Positions 17,234-26,045 of a stretch of DNA of 35,222 nt are shown here, piece by piece. This stretch comes from Gillisia marina (GTDB lineage Bacteria > Bacteroidota > Bacteroidia > Flavobacteriales > Flavobacteriaceae), in the NCBI RefSeq assembly GCF_000258765.1, contig NZ_AJLT01000039.1, positions 1-35,222 on the forward strand. The letters run 5' to 3'. The notes beneath the pieces were generated by a model. That model searched no databases. It saw only the letters and a program-made list of their open reading frames with translations, and had not been told where the DNA came from. The translations under genes were made by a program, and so were the position numbers. Positions within the stretch are counted from its first letter, which is position 1; each line of letters starts with the position of its first letter.

Positions 17234-18435
17234 ATGGATATAAGATCCAATGAGCCTTATTGGCTTATAAAAAATGCGCTTGCTAAAAGTTATCCTTCAT
17301 TAAAAGAAGATTTGGCAGCAGAAGCTTTAATTGTGGGGGGAGGAATCACCGGAGCTTTAATAGCCTACAAATTAATTAAAGAGGGAAAGAAAGTTATACT
17401 AATAGATAGAAGAGATGTGTGTAATGGAAGTAGTGCTGCCAGTACAGCAATGCTACAGTATGAAATTGATGTTTCTTTGTATGAATTAATAGAGCAGAGA
17501 GGAATCACCTGTGCTGTGTCTAGTTATCAGAATTGTGAGAAGGCGATTTTGGACCTTAAGAAAATAATAGATGAAATAAAAAGCGATTGCCAGTTTGAAT
17601 TCAAAAAAAGCATCTATTTCAGTAGCACTAAAAAGGATATCGAGTTTCTCGAAAAGGAATTCGAAGCTAGAAGACAACATGGTTTTAAGGTGAAATGGAT
17701 GGATAGAGAAAATCTTCAGAAACTTGGACTAATCGCCGAAGCTGCTATAGAATCGGAATCTGGTGCAGTAATGGATACCTATAAATTTGCGAACGATCTT
17801 TTGAAATATTGTTCAGAAAAAGGGCTGAAAATCTTTGATAGAACCGAATTAAAATCGGTTAAAGAGCAAAATGAAATTCAAATAGCAAGCACTAAAAGTG
17901 GTTTTAAAATAGAAACTCAACATATTATTTTTTGTACGGGTTATGAAAGTGTAGAAACCCTTACCGAAGATATTGTAACTTTAAAAAGCACCTATGCTTT
18001 AGCTTCCGAAGCTTTTCCCCAAATCCCAAAAGCATTCAAAAATCACATATATTGGAACACCTCTGAGCCTTATCTCTATTTTCGAGGCACAAAAGATGGA
18101 AGAATCATTATGGGAGGTGGAGATGAGAAATTCAAAAATGCAAAGAAAAGAGATGCCCTTCTTCCAAAAAAAAGAAAAAAAGTCTTACCAAGGAATTTAA
18201 TAAATGCTTTCCAGATATTCATTTTGAATTAGATTATTCTTGGGCTGGAACTTTTGGAGAAACAAAAGATGGTCTTCCCTATTTTGGGAAACCAGATCCA
18301 GATAAAAACAAACATTACGTTTTAGGTTTTGGAGGAAATGGGATCACATTTAGTGTAATGGGATTAGAGGCAATTTTAGACTCTATTAATAATTCTCCCC
18401 ATCCTTATTTGGAGTATTATAAATTTGAAAGGTGA
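17234..18435 (+). pseudogene. FAD-dependent oxidoreductase (DAO family), frameshift in a poly-A tract
   Basis: A DAO-type flavoenzyme. The N-terminal fold IVGGGITGALIAYKL is at residues 33-47 with the ribose-binding acidic end LIDRRDV, and a central FCTGYESVETL follows. The frame is lost at 18166-18181, a run of eight A, one G and seven A. The first frame ends ...NAFQIFILN; the other continues LTKEFNKCFPDI, YSWAGTFGETKDGLPYFG and LGFGGNGITFSVMG, the expected C-terminal FAD-binding part, to a stop at 18435. Restoring one base gives 400 residues. A real phase-variable tract is possible, but an assembly error is equally consistent with the other breaks in this window. Confidence 0.85.
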
Positions 18436-18504
18436 TCAACAAAGAAGTTTTATTCTTTATCTTCGACTATTAAATTAATTCTTAGAGTTTAAATACAAAG
18501 GAAT

Positions 18505-19026
18505 ATGGAAAAATGGTTTGAAGCATCATGGACTTCTTTAACTGCAATTTGTATTACAGCAGTTGGAATTTATTTGGCAGTAATAATTTTTACAAGATTG
18601 GCGGGAAAACGTAGTTTTTCTAAGATGTCCAGCTTCGATTTTGCCATGACTGTGGCTATTGGTTCTATAATAGCTAGTACAGTGCTCTCAAAATCTGTAA
18701 GTTTACTTCAAGGGGTTGTGGGCTTGGCGATGGTTTACATACTTCAGATCTCCATAGCTATACTAAGGCGATCTTCTAATGTAGAAAAACTTATAGACAA
18801 CTCTCCTTTATTATTGATGGATGGAACAAGGATCTTACATGAAAATCTTAAGAAAGCAAGGGTTACAGAATCAGATTTGCGATCGAAACTTAGAGAGGCT
18901 AATGTATTAGAACTTTCACAAGTGAGAGCAGTGGTTTTCGAAGCTACCGGGGATATTTCGGTATTGCATTCTACAGACGAAAATGAAGAATTGGAAGATT
19001 GGTTAATGGAAGGGGTGGATAAATAA
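18505..19026 (+). CDS. YetF-like DUF421 membrane protein
   Basis: A 173-residue protein of the DUF421/YetF family. Three hydrophobic helices (about residues 14-32, 45-62, 66-85) carry the family motif RLAGKRSFSKMSSFDFAMTVAIGS, followed by a cytoplasmic domain with IDNSPLLLMDG and LREANVLELSQVRAVVFE. The molecular function is unknown; in spore formers relatives are germination-associated, elsewhere often stress-related. It is 6 nt upstream of the SemiSWEET gene, so the two are co-transcribed. Confidence 0.9.
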   Translation: MEKWFEASWTSLTAICITAVGIYLAVIIFTRLAGKRSFSKMSSFDFAMTVAIGSIIASTVLSKSVSLLQGVVGLAMVYILQISIAILRRSSNVEKLIDNSPLLLMDGTRILHENLKKARVTESDLRSKLREANVLELSQVRAVVFEATGDISVLHSTDENEELEDWLMEGVDK

Positions 19027-19032
19027 GAGAAA

Positions 19033-19293
19033 ATGGAATGGACAGATGGTTTAGGCTTAGTTGCTGGGATTTGCACAACTGTTGCGGTAATTCCTCAAAT
19101 AAGAAAAGCTTGGCAAACAAAAAAGGTAGAAGATGTTTCTCCCGGTATGTTTGGTATATTGATGGCGGGAGTTTTTTTATGGATAGTCTATGGAATTTCT
19201 AAAAGCGATATGCCCATTATGCTAACTAATAGTATTTCTTTAGCGCTAAATGGAGGAATGCTATATCTCATGTTGCGGTATCGAAATAATTAA
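19033..19293 (+). CDS. SemiSWEET-type sugar transporter
   Basis: An 86-residue, three-helix membrane protein with the PQ-loop motif at VIPQIRKAWQTKK (P21, Q22) and a second-helix region GMFGILMAGVFLWIVYGI, then NSISLALNGGMLYLMLRY. SemiSWEETs work as homodimers that pass mono- or disaccharides across the inner membrane. Its size and layout are standard. The tight spacing to the YetF-like gene suggests a shared transcript. Confidence 0.92.
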   Translation: MEWTDGLGLVAGICTTVAVIPQIRKAWQTKKVEDVSPGMFGILMAGVFLWIVYGISKSDMPIMLTNSISLALNGGMLYLMLRYRNN

Positions 19294-19294
19294 T

Positions 19295-19732
19295 TTACCA
19301 TATCAAATAAATTCCCACAGCGCAAATCCCAAAAATTATATGAGCAATAATCAGTTGAAAGTAATATTCGCTCCACTTTATTTTTTTAACGTTTTTATTT
19401 AGCGAGAACATTATTTGCCAACCTAAAACGCCAATAATTCCTGCAGCAAAACCTAATAAAATACCTGAAAGAACAGAAAGTGGGATTAGTTCGATATTCC
19501 AAATGAGTTCAAAAAGAACTACAAATATCCATCCTATAATGTAATGTAAGATCCAACCTGCAATACTTGTTTTCGAAAGTTCTAATCGGAAAAAATTAGA
19601 TTTAGAAAGTAACTTATTCAGCAGTTCCGGTTCTCTAAATTGTTTATTTCTAATATTAGAAACAATATAGCTAAATGCAGTCATGGCAGACGTTGCAACA
19701 AATCCACTTACAAATATTCGTGTTATTTCCAT
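19295..19732 (-). CDS. Predicted four-helix membrane protein of unknown function
   Basis: 145 residues with four clear hydrophobic segments (about 5-23, 61-80, 84-108, 124-144) separated by short Lys/Asn-rich loops. I do not recognise the family with confidence; the start FVSGFVATSAMTAFSYI resembles small integral membrane proteins often listed as DUF. It is convergent with SemiSWEET, 1 nt between stops, and divergent from the GntA-like gene. No function can be assigned. Confidence 0.7.
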   Translation of the reverse strand: MEITRIFVSGFVATSAMTAFSYIVSNIRNKQFREPELLNKLLSKSNFFRLELSKTSIAGWILHYIIGWIFVVLFELIWNIELIPLSVLSGILLGFAAGIIGVLGWQIMFSLNKNVKKIKWSEYYFQLIIAHIIFGICAVGIYLIW

Positions 19733-19836
19733 TACATGTTAATCTTATTTAAAGTTAAATTAATTTTCTCTTAAACAATCTCGATATTAAGGAATGCGCA
19801 TATAAATTTACATTCTTCCACCATACATATGAGATT

Positions 19837-20538
19837 ATGATATCAAGAATTGAAAAAAAAATAAAGAAGGAGCATGAAAATTTAAATGACAATAAAGTTA
19901 TAAAAGCTCAATTTTCAAATTTCATACTTGAGCAAAATCATCCTTGTATGATGGCTCAAACCGTATTTAGTATGGATAAAGTCGATTTTCATACTTATGA
20001 AAATTTTGGTTCAAAAAACACCGCTCAGAAAATCCTAGAAGACTTGAAAATTTATATCGCAAACTACGATTTCGAGTCTAATGATTTTTTAACATTTCTC
20101 GCAGTTTTTAAAGGAAGCACTAGGTTCTCTGAAGCGGAATTTGAAACAGTCCTTTGGAAGCAGTTAAATTTTCTGAATGAATTGGACACAGATTCTTGGG
20201 ATCCTGCGGTAAGTGAAGATCCAACTAATAAAAATTTCAGTTTTAGTTTAGGCGGAAAAGCATTTTATATAGTTGGTTTACATCCAGATAGTTCGAGAAT
20301 AGCTAGACAATCTCCATACCCTGCAATGGCTTTTAACTTACATTGGCAGTTTGAAAAACTTAGGGAAATGAACACCTATGAGACTGTAAGGGATAAGATA
20401 AGAGAGCGCGATATAGAATTGCAAGGAAGTATTAATCCTATGCTTAATGACTTTGGGGAAACCAGCGAGGCAAAACAATACAGTGGTAAAAAAGTTGGAA
20501 AAGATTGGGAATGTCCGTTTCTTTCAGGGAAAATGTAG
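19837..20538 (+). CDS. YqcI/YcgG (GntA-like) family protein, putative heme-dependent N-hydroxylase
   Basis: A 233-residue member of the YqcI/YcgG family. Its characterised relative GntA is a heme-dependent enzyme that N-hydroxylates the guanidine group of pre-guanitoxin. Family features visible here are NHPCMMAQTVF near residues 34-44, the FLTFLAVFKG strand, DPTNKNFSFSLGGKAFYIVGLHP, and SPYPAMAFNLHWQFEKLR followed by the RD.ELQGSINPML tail. It opens a three-gene operon: the PaiB-like ATG is 3 nt after its stop. Activity on a guanidino substrate is inference; many family members are uncharacterised. No regulatory RNA such as a guanidine riboswitch is visible upstream. Confidence 0.82.
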   Translation: MISRIEKKIKKEHENLNDNKVIKAQFSNFILEQNHPCMMAQTVFSMDKVDFHTYENFGSKNTAQKILEDLKIYIANYDFESNDFLTFLAVFKGSTRFSEAEFETVLWKQLNFLNELDTDSWDPAVSEDPTNKNFSFSLGGKAFYIVGLHPDSSRIARQSPYPAMAFNLHWQFEKLREMNTYETVRDKIRERDIELQGSINPMLNDFGETSEAKQYSGKKVGKDWECPFLSGKM

Positions 20539-20541
20539 TTA

Positions 20542-21149
20542 ATGTATCAGCCTAAGAAATACAAAAAACAAGATCCGGATTATATCTCTAAGTTCATAGA
20601 AAAGCATCCATTTGCTACTGTAGTGTTGAAAGGGGAACGAATGTTGGCTACGCATATACCTGTTTTGATAGATAAAACATCCAAAGACTTTAAATTATAT
20701 GCTCATATCGCAAATTTTAATGAAATGCTTCCTTTCTTGAAGGATGGAGTAGAGGTATTGCTTATATTTCAAGGCGCACATGCTATGTCTCATCTTCTTG
20801 GTATGAAGAAAAGGATATAAGTACTTGGGACTATTCTGCGGTGCATATAAATGCAAAAATCAAAATACAGACGAGAGAAGAGTTAGAGAATTCCTTAGAA
20901 ACACTAGTTCATAGGTTTGAAAGAGTTCAAGAAAAGCCACTTTTCTATAAAGAGCTGCCAACCCAAATGTTAGAAGATCATTTGCCATTAATCACAGGGT
21001 TTTGGTGCGAACCCTTTAAAATTGAAGGAGTTGCAAAATTACATCAGACATATAAAAAACAGGATGTAGAAGCTGTAATTGAACATTTAGAACAAGGATG
21101 TCCTCTAGAAAAGGAGTTGAGTAAAGACATAAAAAAAGAGAATGATTAA
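20542..21149 (+). pseudogene. PaiB-like FMN-binding negative regulator family protein, single-base frameshift
   Basis: A PaiB-family protein with a flavin-reductase-like split barrel. It starts MYQPKKYKKQDPDYISKFIEKHPFATVV, the classic PaiB beginning, and continues LATHIPVLIDK and LYAHIANFNEMLPFL. The frame breaks near 20784: adding one T (GCTATG to GCTTATG) gives QGAHAYVSSSWYEEKD then VHINAKIKIQTREELE to the stop at 21149, for 202 residues, the normal size. PaiB is named for a Bacillus regulatory locus, but an FMN enzyme role is equally possible. It is tightly packed between the GntA-like and DUF1989 genes, overlapping the latter by 8 nt, so a joint metabolic role is likely. Confidence 0.85.
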
Positions 21150-21723
21150 GGTAATAGAGAAGCAAACAGGAGATTCATTTGTTTTAAAAAAAGGTCAGAA
21201 GCTGAAGGTGATAGATCCTCACGGTGAGCAAGTCAGCGATATGGTGCTCTTTAATCTGGAAGATACTCGCGAGAAAATCTCTTCCGGTAAAACTTTAGAT
21301 TTTGAAGAGACTATTCTTATTACAAAAGGGAATTTTTTATGGAGCAATAGAAGCCATAAAATGATGGAAATTTTGGAAGATACTAATGGACGAAATGATT
21401 TTCTTTTAGCTCCCTGTAGTCCGGAAACGTTTCAGATCATGTATAATAACCCGGACTATCACCCAAGCTGTTTCGAGAATCTATATACCAACCTTTCGGC
21501 TTATGATATCACTCCTGATGAGGTGCCAACCGCGTTTAATATATTTATGAATGTACAATTTGCCACAGACGGGAAATTGAGCGTTGACCCACCTTTAAGC
21601 AAAGCCGGTGATTATGTGTTGTTCCAAGCCGAAATGGACTTGATCGTTGCCCTTACCGCTTGTTCTGCTGAGGACAGTAACAATGGTAGTTTTAAGCCGA
21701 TTAATTATGAAATTATAGATTAA
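21142..21723 (+). CDS. DUF1989 / urea carboxylase-associated family protein
   Basis: 193 residues. DUF1989 proteins include the urea carboxylase-associated proteins, some of which act as carboxyguanidine deiminase subunits in guanidine breakdown. Seen here: EQVSDMVLFN near 29-38, WSNRSHKMMEI near 67-77, NDFLLAPCSPETF (Cys 92), YHPSCFENL (His 107, Cys 110) and PTAFNIFMNV, with Cys/His placements that suggest a metal site. The start ATG overlaps the PaiB-like stop (ATGATTAA). Its partner, if any, is not another DUF1989 copy in this window, so it may act alone or with the upstream enzymes. The substrate is unknown. Confidence 0.88.
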   Translation: MIKVIEKQTGDSFVLKKGQKLKVIDPHGEQVSDMVLFNLEDTREKISSGKTLDFEETILITKGNFLWSNRSHKMMEILEDTNGRNDFLLAPCSPETFQIMYNNPDYHPSCFENLYTNLSAYDITPDEVPTAFNIFMNVQFATDGKLSVDPPLSKAGDYVLFQAEMDLIVALTACSAEDSNNGSFKPINYEIID

Positions 21724-22437
21724 GCATTAGGAACATTTTTCTTTCTAAATCTCATATTCAGCATTTCTATTGCTAAAGAGAAAAATACTGCAAAATAGAT
21801 ATATCCTTTTGGTACGTGGTAATGTGCACCTTCCACAATAAGCATTACTCCAATTAAGATTAGAAAAGAAAGGGCTAAAATTTGAATGGTTGGATGCTTG
21901 TTTACAAAATCTCCCACGGCCTTTGCGAAAATCATCATTACAATAATAGAAATAACCACAGCGATAATCATTAGGATTAACTGATCTGTAAGTCCAATTG
22001 CGGTTAGAATAGAATCGAACGAAAAAATAATATCCAACAGCATGATCTGTACGATTGCATAGCCAAAAGAACTAACTTTTTTTTACTTGCTGCTCTTCGT
22101 GTTGGCCTTCCACTTTATGATGAATCTCCAAGGTGCTTTTTACTAATAAAAATAGACCACCACCAATTAGAATGATGTCTCGCCAACTCAATTCAAAACT
22201 TACAAGTGTGAGGACGGGTTCTGTAAGTCCGATGATCCAAGTAATGCTCAATAGCAACAAGACTCTCATAATAAGCGCTGCAGAAAGTCCACCTACCCGT
22301 GCTTTTTTTTGTTGATGCTTCGGAAGCTTTCCGGCAACCAAAGAGATAAAAATAATGTTATCTATTCCTAAAACAATTTCCATAAAGGTTAGGGTAAGTA
22401 GAGCGATCCAGGTATCGGCTTGTAAGAATAATTCCAT
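21720..22437 (-). pseudogene. TerC-family membrane protein, frameshift in a poly-A tract
   Basis: A TerC-type integral membrane protein; relatives are implicated in tellurite resistance and manganese export. The acidic helix motifs are MEIVLGIDNIIFISLVAG in the first part and MLLDIIFSFDSILTAIGL after the break, each with the conserved Asp. The frame is broken at 22077-22084, an eight-A run on the coding strand. Removing one A gives QQVKKVSSFGYAIVQIMLLD and a 238-residue protein of normal size. The ATG at 22437 is preferred over a TTG one codon upstream. It is convergent with the DUF1989 gene, with the two ends overlapping by 4 nt. Confidence 0.9.
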
Positions 22438-22548
22438 CAATGTGCTTTTGGCTGTTAGTGCTGCGGAAAATTACTAAAAATCTTGCGAGTTTAGAAAAGC
22501 GATTTAGCCAAAGAAACTATAAATAAATCTCCCTATTAATTTCAGGCC

Positions 22549-23043
22549 CTAGTGAAGACTAACTACTTTGGTGATCTTCCAGTTTGAATCTTGTTTTTTC
22601 CAGAAAATCACAAATTTTCCTATTTGAGATGGGGTGTCGGCGCTTTCCTGATTGTTTTTGAAAGTATGTTCCCCAAATTCTATAGCTCCAAAATCTTTTA
22701 TTGGATAGACTTCGATACTACCAGGCACTAGATGTCGGGTTACTTTTCCACAGATATTCTTTTCGGTGGCATCCAAAATTCCTTGTTTAGAGGTCATAAC
22801 CCCACCTTGATCATGAAAGAATTCTATATCTTCATCATAAATGGCTCCTTGTTTTTCAAGATCACACCGATTGTATGCATCGAAAAATTCGGTATCCATC
22901 GCTACAATTTCATTGTACAGCTCAAGATTATCTGGCACATACTCTTTAGTAGAAATTTCCTTTGGTTGCTGAAATGTAGAACAAGAAATCAGCATAGCGC
23001 TAACAAGCAAAACGAATGTTTTTCTTAAACTAATTGTTCTCAT
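22549..23043 (-). CDS. NTF2-like (DUF4440-type) lipoprotein
   Basis: 164 residues with a lipoprotein signal (MRTISLRKTFVLLVSAMLISC; lipobox Cys near residue 21), so probably membrane-anchored on the periplasmic side. The rest is an NTF2/SnoaL-like cone: EIVAMDTEFFDAYNRCDLEK, YDEDIEFFHDQGGVM, IEFGEHTFKNN, FVIFWKKQDSNWKITKVVSLH. The ATG at 23043 is chosen because it gives the signal peptide and avoids overlapping the upstream gene. It lies 13 nt after the metallo-hydrolase gene. Such domains bind small ligands or act as isomerases; the role here is unknown. Confidence 0.85.
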   Translation of the reverse strand: MRTISLRKTFVLLVSAMLISCSTFQQPKEISTKEYVPDNLELYNEIVAMDTEFFDAYNRCDLEKQGAIYDEDIEFFHDQGGVMTSKQGILDATEKNICGKVTRHLVPGSIEVYPIKDFGAIEFGEHTFKNNQESADTPSQIGKFVIFWKKQDSNWKITKVVSLH

Positions 23044-23056
23044 GCCATTTGATTTT

Positions 23057-24025
23057 TTAAAGATTAAAAACATCATTGATCCTCGCGATATGGAAGCCAT
23101 TTTTCAGAATAATATTAGTTTGAGAACTTTTGGGGTTAAGGGCCGGATTGGTGTGATTAAAATGAATAAAATAGATCTTGTTTTTTTCTTCGGAAGTCAA
23201 TCCGGAAAACAACTCCATGCTTTCGATGATGAAGGGATGCGGGATTTCTGAAATATCCCGGTTATTAACTTCTGCTGCATCAAAAAAAGTGGCATCCAAA
23301 AAGGCATAGTCCACATTGGCAATTTCCTGAATTATATCCCTATCCCATTTTTGCCACTTATCGATATCTGGGATAAAAAGCGCCTTTTTCTCAGGACCAA
23401 CGATTTTATAACCTATCGTTTCGGAATATTCATCCCGGTGTGGCACCAAAAAAGGAATAATTTTTAATTTTTCGCTCAAAACAACTTCATTCTTATGGGC
23501 CATTTCCTGAATTAGAATGTTCTTATTGCTCACCAATTGGCTCCAAGGTCCATTATTCTCTAAATATGTTTTCATTCTAGGCATAACAAAAACTGGAATT
23601 TGTGAAGCGTTCATGGCTTCTTTCCCAAAATACATCAACCCAGTATAGTGGCCAATATGGGCATGAGTCAGGAAAATTCCATCGGGAACCTCTGTAGAGG
23701 TTTCTGAAGTATAATTTTTAAGAACCTGCAGTTGGGCAGTGATATCCGGAGTAGCTTCGAAAAGGTATTTTTTATGCTGGTCTGCATCTATAAGCCCTAA
23801 GGAAACCACTTTCCTGTTTTCATCTGGGCTTTCAAACAGCCCCATGCAGCATTCTTTTGTACAGGCTATTTGCGGGGACCCAGCATCTTGAACATTTCCC
23901 AAGATAACTAGGGAAGTCCCATTGATTTTTTCTGATTCTAAATGGATATTATTGGATTCTTTCTCTTGTGCAACTATTGATGAGCTAAGAAAAATAAGTA
24001 GGAGTTTTGCTTGGTACAATTTCAT
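23057..24025 (-). CDS. PqqB-like MBL-fold metallo-hydrolase, secreted
   Basis: 322 residues with an N-terminal signal peptide (MKLYQAKLLLIFLSSSIVAQ), hence periplasmic. It resembles PqqB: ILGNVQDAGSPQIACTKECC matches the PqqB Gly/Cys-rich start, and the metal motif THAHIGHYTGL (His 111, 113, 116) is the MBL signature with Gly in place of the usual Asp. Later motifs are FLVPHRDEYSETIGYKI, FLDATFFDA and IYFIHFNHTNPAL. No other pqq genes are in the window, so PQQ synthesis is unlikely; a hydrolase on a secreted small molecule is more plausible. It is 14 nt after the GyrI-like gene and 13 nt before the NTF2-like gene. Confidence 0.85.
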   Translation of the reverse strand: MKLYQAKLLLIFLSSSIVAQEKESNNIHLESEKINGTSLVILGNVQDAGSPQIACTKECCMGLFESPDENRKVVSLGLIDADQHKKYLFEATPDITAQLQVLKNYTSETSTEVPDGIFLTHAHIGHYTGLMYFGKEAMNASQIPVFVMPRMKTYLENNGPWSQLVSNKNILIQEMAHKNEVVLSEKLKIIPFLVPHRDEYSETIGYKIVGPEKKALFIPDIDKWQKWDRDIIQEIANVDYAFLDATFFDAAEVNNRDISEIPHPFIIESMELFSGLTSEEKNKIYFIHFNHTNPALNPKSSQTNIILKNGFHIARINDVFNL

Positions 24026-24039
24026 TGTTAAATATAAAA

Positions 24040-24528
24040 TTATTTTTCCTTTATGGGAAACCATAATTCTTCTTCAGATTCCGGATCTTCATTTTTATAT
24101 TTTTCTCCCATCACTGCAAAATGAGGTCTGTTGGCTAATGCGAATTCAGAATTTGGTAACCAGTCTTCCAAAATATAGCGATACACTTTAGATGCTTCGC
24201 TACCTTTTCCACGATGATTAAAAACAGCATATTTTCCTTCAGGAATAATTAAAGATTCCATTTCTGAAGGGATGTATTCTAAGTTTGAAACCTGAACAGC
24301 AGCCCATTTTTCGAAAGATTTTTCAGGATTGAAATGTTGAAAATAGGTAAGATCTTCATATACTTCTACTGAATAAAATTCAGTACCAATTGTATTTTTA
24401 ATCTCTTTTCTACGAGGCATAAAGCTTTTCCAAAGGCTAGGTGTCTGGATGTTAGAAAAAGACATAGTTATTCGTTTCCCAATAAGGTGCATTTCTGATA
24501 TAGTTTCTATTTTCGGGTTTTGTAGCAT
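24040..24528 (-). CDS. GyrI-like / AraC effector-binding domain protein
   Basis: 162 residues forming a GyrI-like small-molecule-binding domain: the start KIETISEMHLIGKRITMSF, SVEVYEDLTYFQHFNP, IPEGKYAVFNHRGKGSE and the conserved acidic end ESEEELWFPIKEK. It has no DNA-binding domain, so it is a stand-alone effector-binding protein. The ATG at 24528 is preferred over a TTG two codons upstream. It sits 33 nt after the PLP decarboxylase and 14 nt before the metallo-hydrolase, on one transcript; ligand unknown. Confidence 0.85.
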   Translation of the reverse strand: MLQNPKIETISEMHLIGKRITMSFSNIQTPSLWKSFMPRRKEIKNTIGTEFYSVEVYEDLTYFQHFNPEKSFEKWAAVQVSNLEYIPSEMESLIIPEGKYAVFNHRGKGSEASKVYRYILEDWLPNSEFALANRPHFAVMGEKYKNEDPESEEELWFPIKEK

Positions 24529-24561
24529 ATACAAAATTGATTAAATACTTCAGTTATCTGT

Positions 24562-26045
24562 CTATTTAAGTTGAAGCTTTGTGTGAATCTTTTTACCTTC
24601 TCTTGCAATTATAGCTATAATTTCGGCTATATCTTTTTCTGTAGTTCTAAAATTAACAATACAGCCTCTTAAACAATAATTGTCTTTAACTATGGCATTA
24701 GAAAGAAAGACTTCTCCCCCTTTTTGTAGCTCATCTAATAATGCTTCATTAAGGGTGTTTAAATACTGAGATTCTACGGGAATGTCTAGGTCTAAGGTAG
24801 ATATCTAAGAGTTGTTATGCTAAGATTTTGAGAGACCGCTTCTAATTCAGGATGCTTTTCAGCTAATTCAAAAAATAGTTCAGATAAATGGATGTCCTGT
24901 TGAATCATTTTTTCGTAGCCACTACGTCCCACTTGCTGTAATGCGAGCCAAACTTTTAAGGCTCTAAAACCTCTGGAATTCTGAAGTCCATATTCATAGA
25001 AATTTGTAGTCTGAACTTCGTCACTATTTTTGCTGAAATTATAATACTCGGGGTGCGAACTGAAGGTGTCTACTAAATGTTGTGGATTTTTCACCAAAGT
25101 ACAGCCAGCCTCTAAGGGACTATATAACCATTTATGCGGATCTAAAGCTATAGAGTCTGCTTCCTGCATACCCTTAAAATGGTGTTTTAGACTTGGAATT
25201 ACTGCTGCCGGAGCACCATAAGCTCCATCTATATGAAACCAAAGTTTGTGTTTTTTGCATATTTCAGCGATCCCATCCAGATTATCTACCACTCCAGTGC
25301 TTACATCTCCGGCCGTACCAATAACCATAATAGGTTTAAAACCAGCCATCATATCTTTTTCAATACTCTTGGCAAGCACATTATTATCCATCTTATTCTT
25401 TCCATTGGTAGAAATCCATTGTATAGATTTCGATCCTAGACCAAATAGAATAGCCGCTTTTTCCACCCAAGTGTGAGTGGTCTTAGAGCAGTAAATTCTC
25501 AATTTATCGCTTCCAAACAAGCCATCCTCCTTTATGTTTTTAGGAGCTTTTGCGTTACGTCCGGCAAGAAACCCAGTGAAGTTTGCCATATTTCCTCCAC
25601 TAACCAGCAGGCCGGAATAATCTGAAGAAACTCCTATAAATTCTGCCAACCATTTGACCGTTTGCTTTTCAATTTCGGTAGCAATCGGACTAAGAATTTG
25701 AGCACCTACATTAGGATTAACCGAAGCGGCTAAAAGGTCGGCTAATACCCCAATTGGAGCCGGAGATGATGTGATATACCCCAGAAATTTCGGGTGTCCG
25801 TTAAATAAGGAGTGATTTAATAATAGTTCTGTGGTTTTAGCCATTAAGGCTTCTGTAGAAGTTCCATCTTCTGGGAGTTTTGAGGTTCCTAATAACTCTT
25901 GTAATTGTTTGGGAGTTTTTCCAGCTGTAACCGGGCCTTCACTCACAGTCTCCAAAAATTCAGCAATTTTATCGATTAATTGATAGCCTACTTTCTTGAA
26001 TTCTTTCTTAGATATTTCAATAGGTGTCTCACGTGTAGTGTGCAT
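24562..26045 (-). pseudogene. PLP-dependent (group II) amino acid decarboxylase, single-base frameshift near the C-terminus
   Basis: A group II pyridoxal-dependent decarboxylase of the aromatic-amino-acid/glutamate type. Features are NGHPKFLGYITSSPAPIGVL near 82-101, the HIDGAYGAP PLP-Asp region, and the Schiff-base Lys in DPHKWLYSP (K305). The frame is lost at about 24794: one frame stops after TTLRYLP and the other continues DLDIPVESQYLN and RGCIVNFRTTEKDI to a stop at 24562. Restoring one base gives 494 residues, the family's usual size. The substrate is not determined by sequence; tyrosine, tryptophan, dopa and aspartate enzymes look alike. It heads a likely four-gene operon. Confidence 0.87.

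Noticed and set aside
19733-19836. Guanidine riboswitch upstream of the GntA-like gene
   Set aside because: The 104-nt leader is AT-rich and shows none of the conserved hairpin-loop motifs of known guanidine riboswitches.
23057-24025. A PQQ biosynthesis locus
   Set aside because: Only a PqqB-like protein is present; there is no pqqA, pqqC, pqqD or pqqE, and the protein has a signal peptide and an altered metal motif.
7054-26045. Programmed ribosomal frameshifting as the cause of the eight breaks
   Set aside because: The sites share no slippery heptamer or downstream structure, affect unrelated housekeeping genes and involve different homopolymers.
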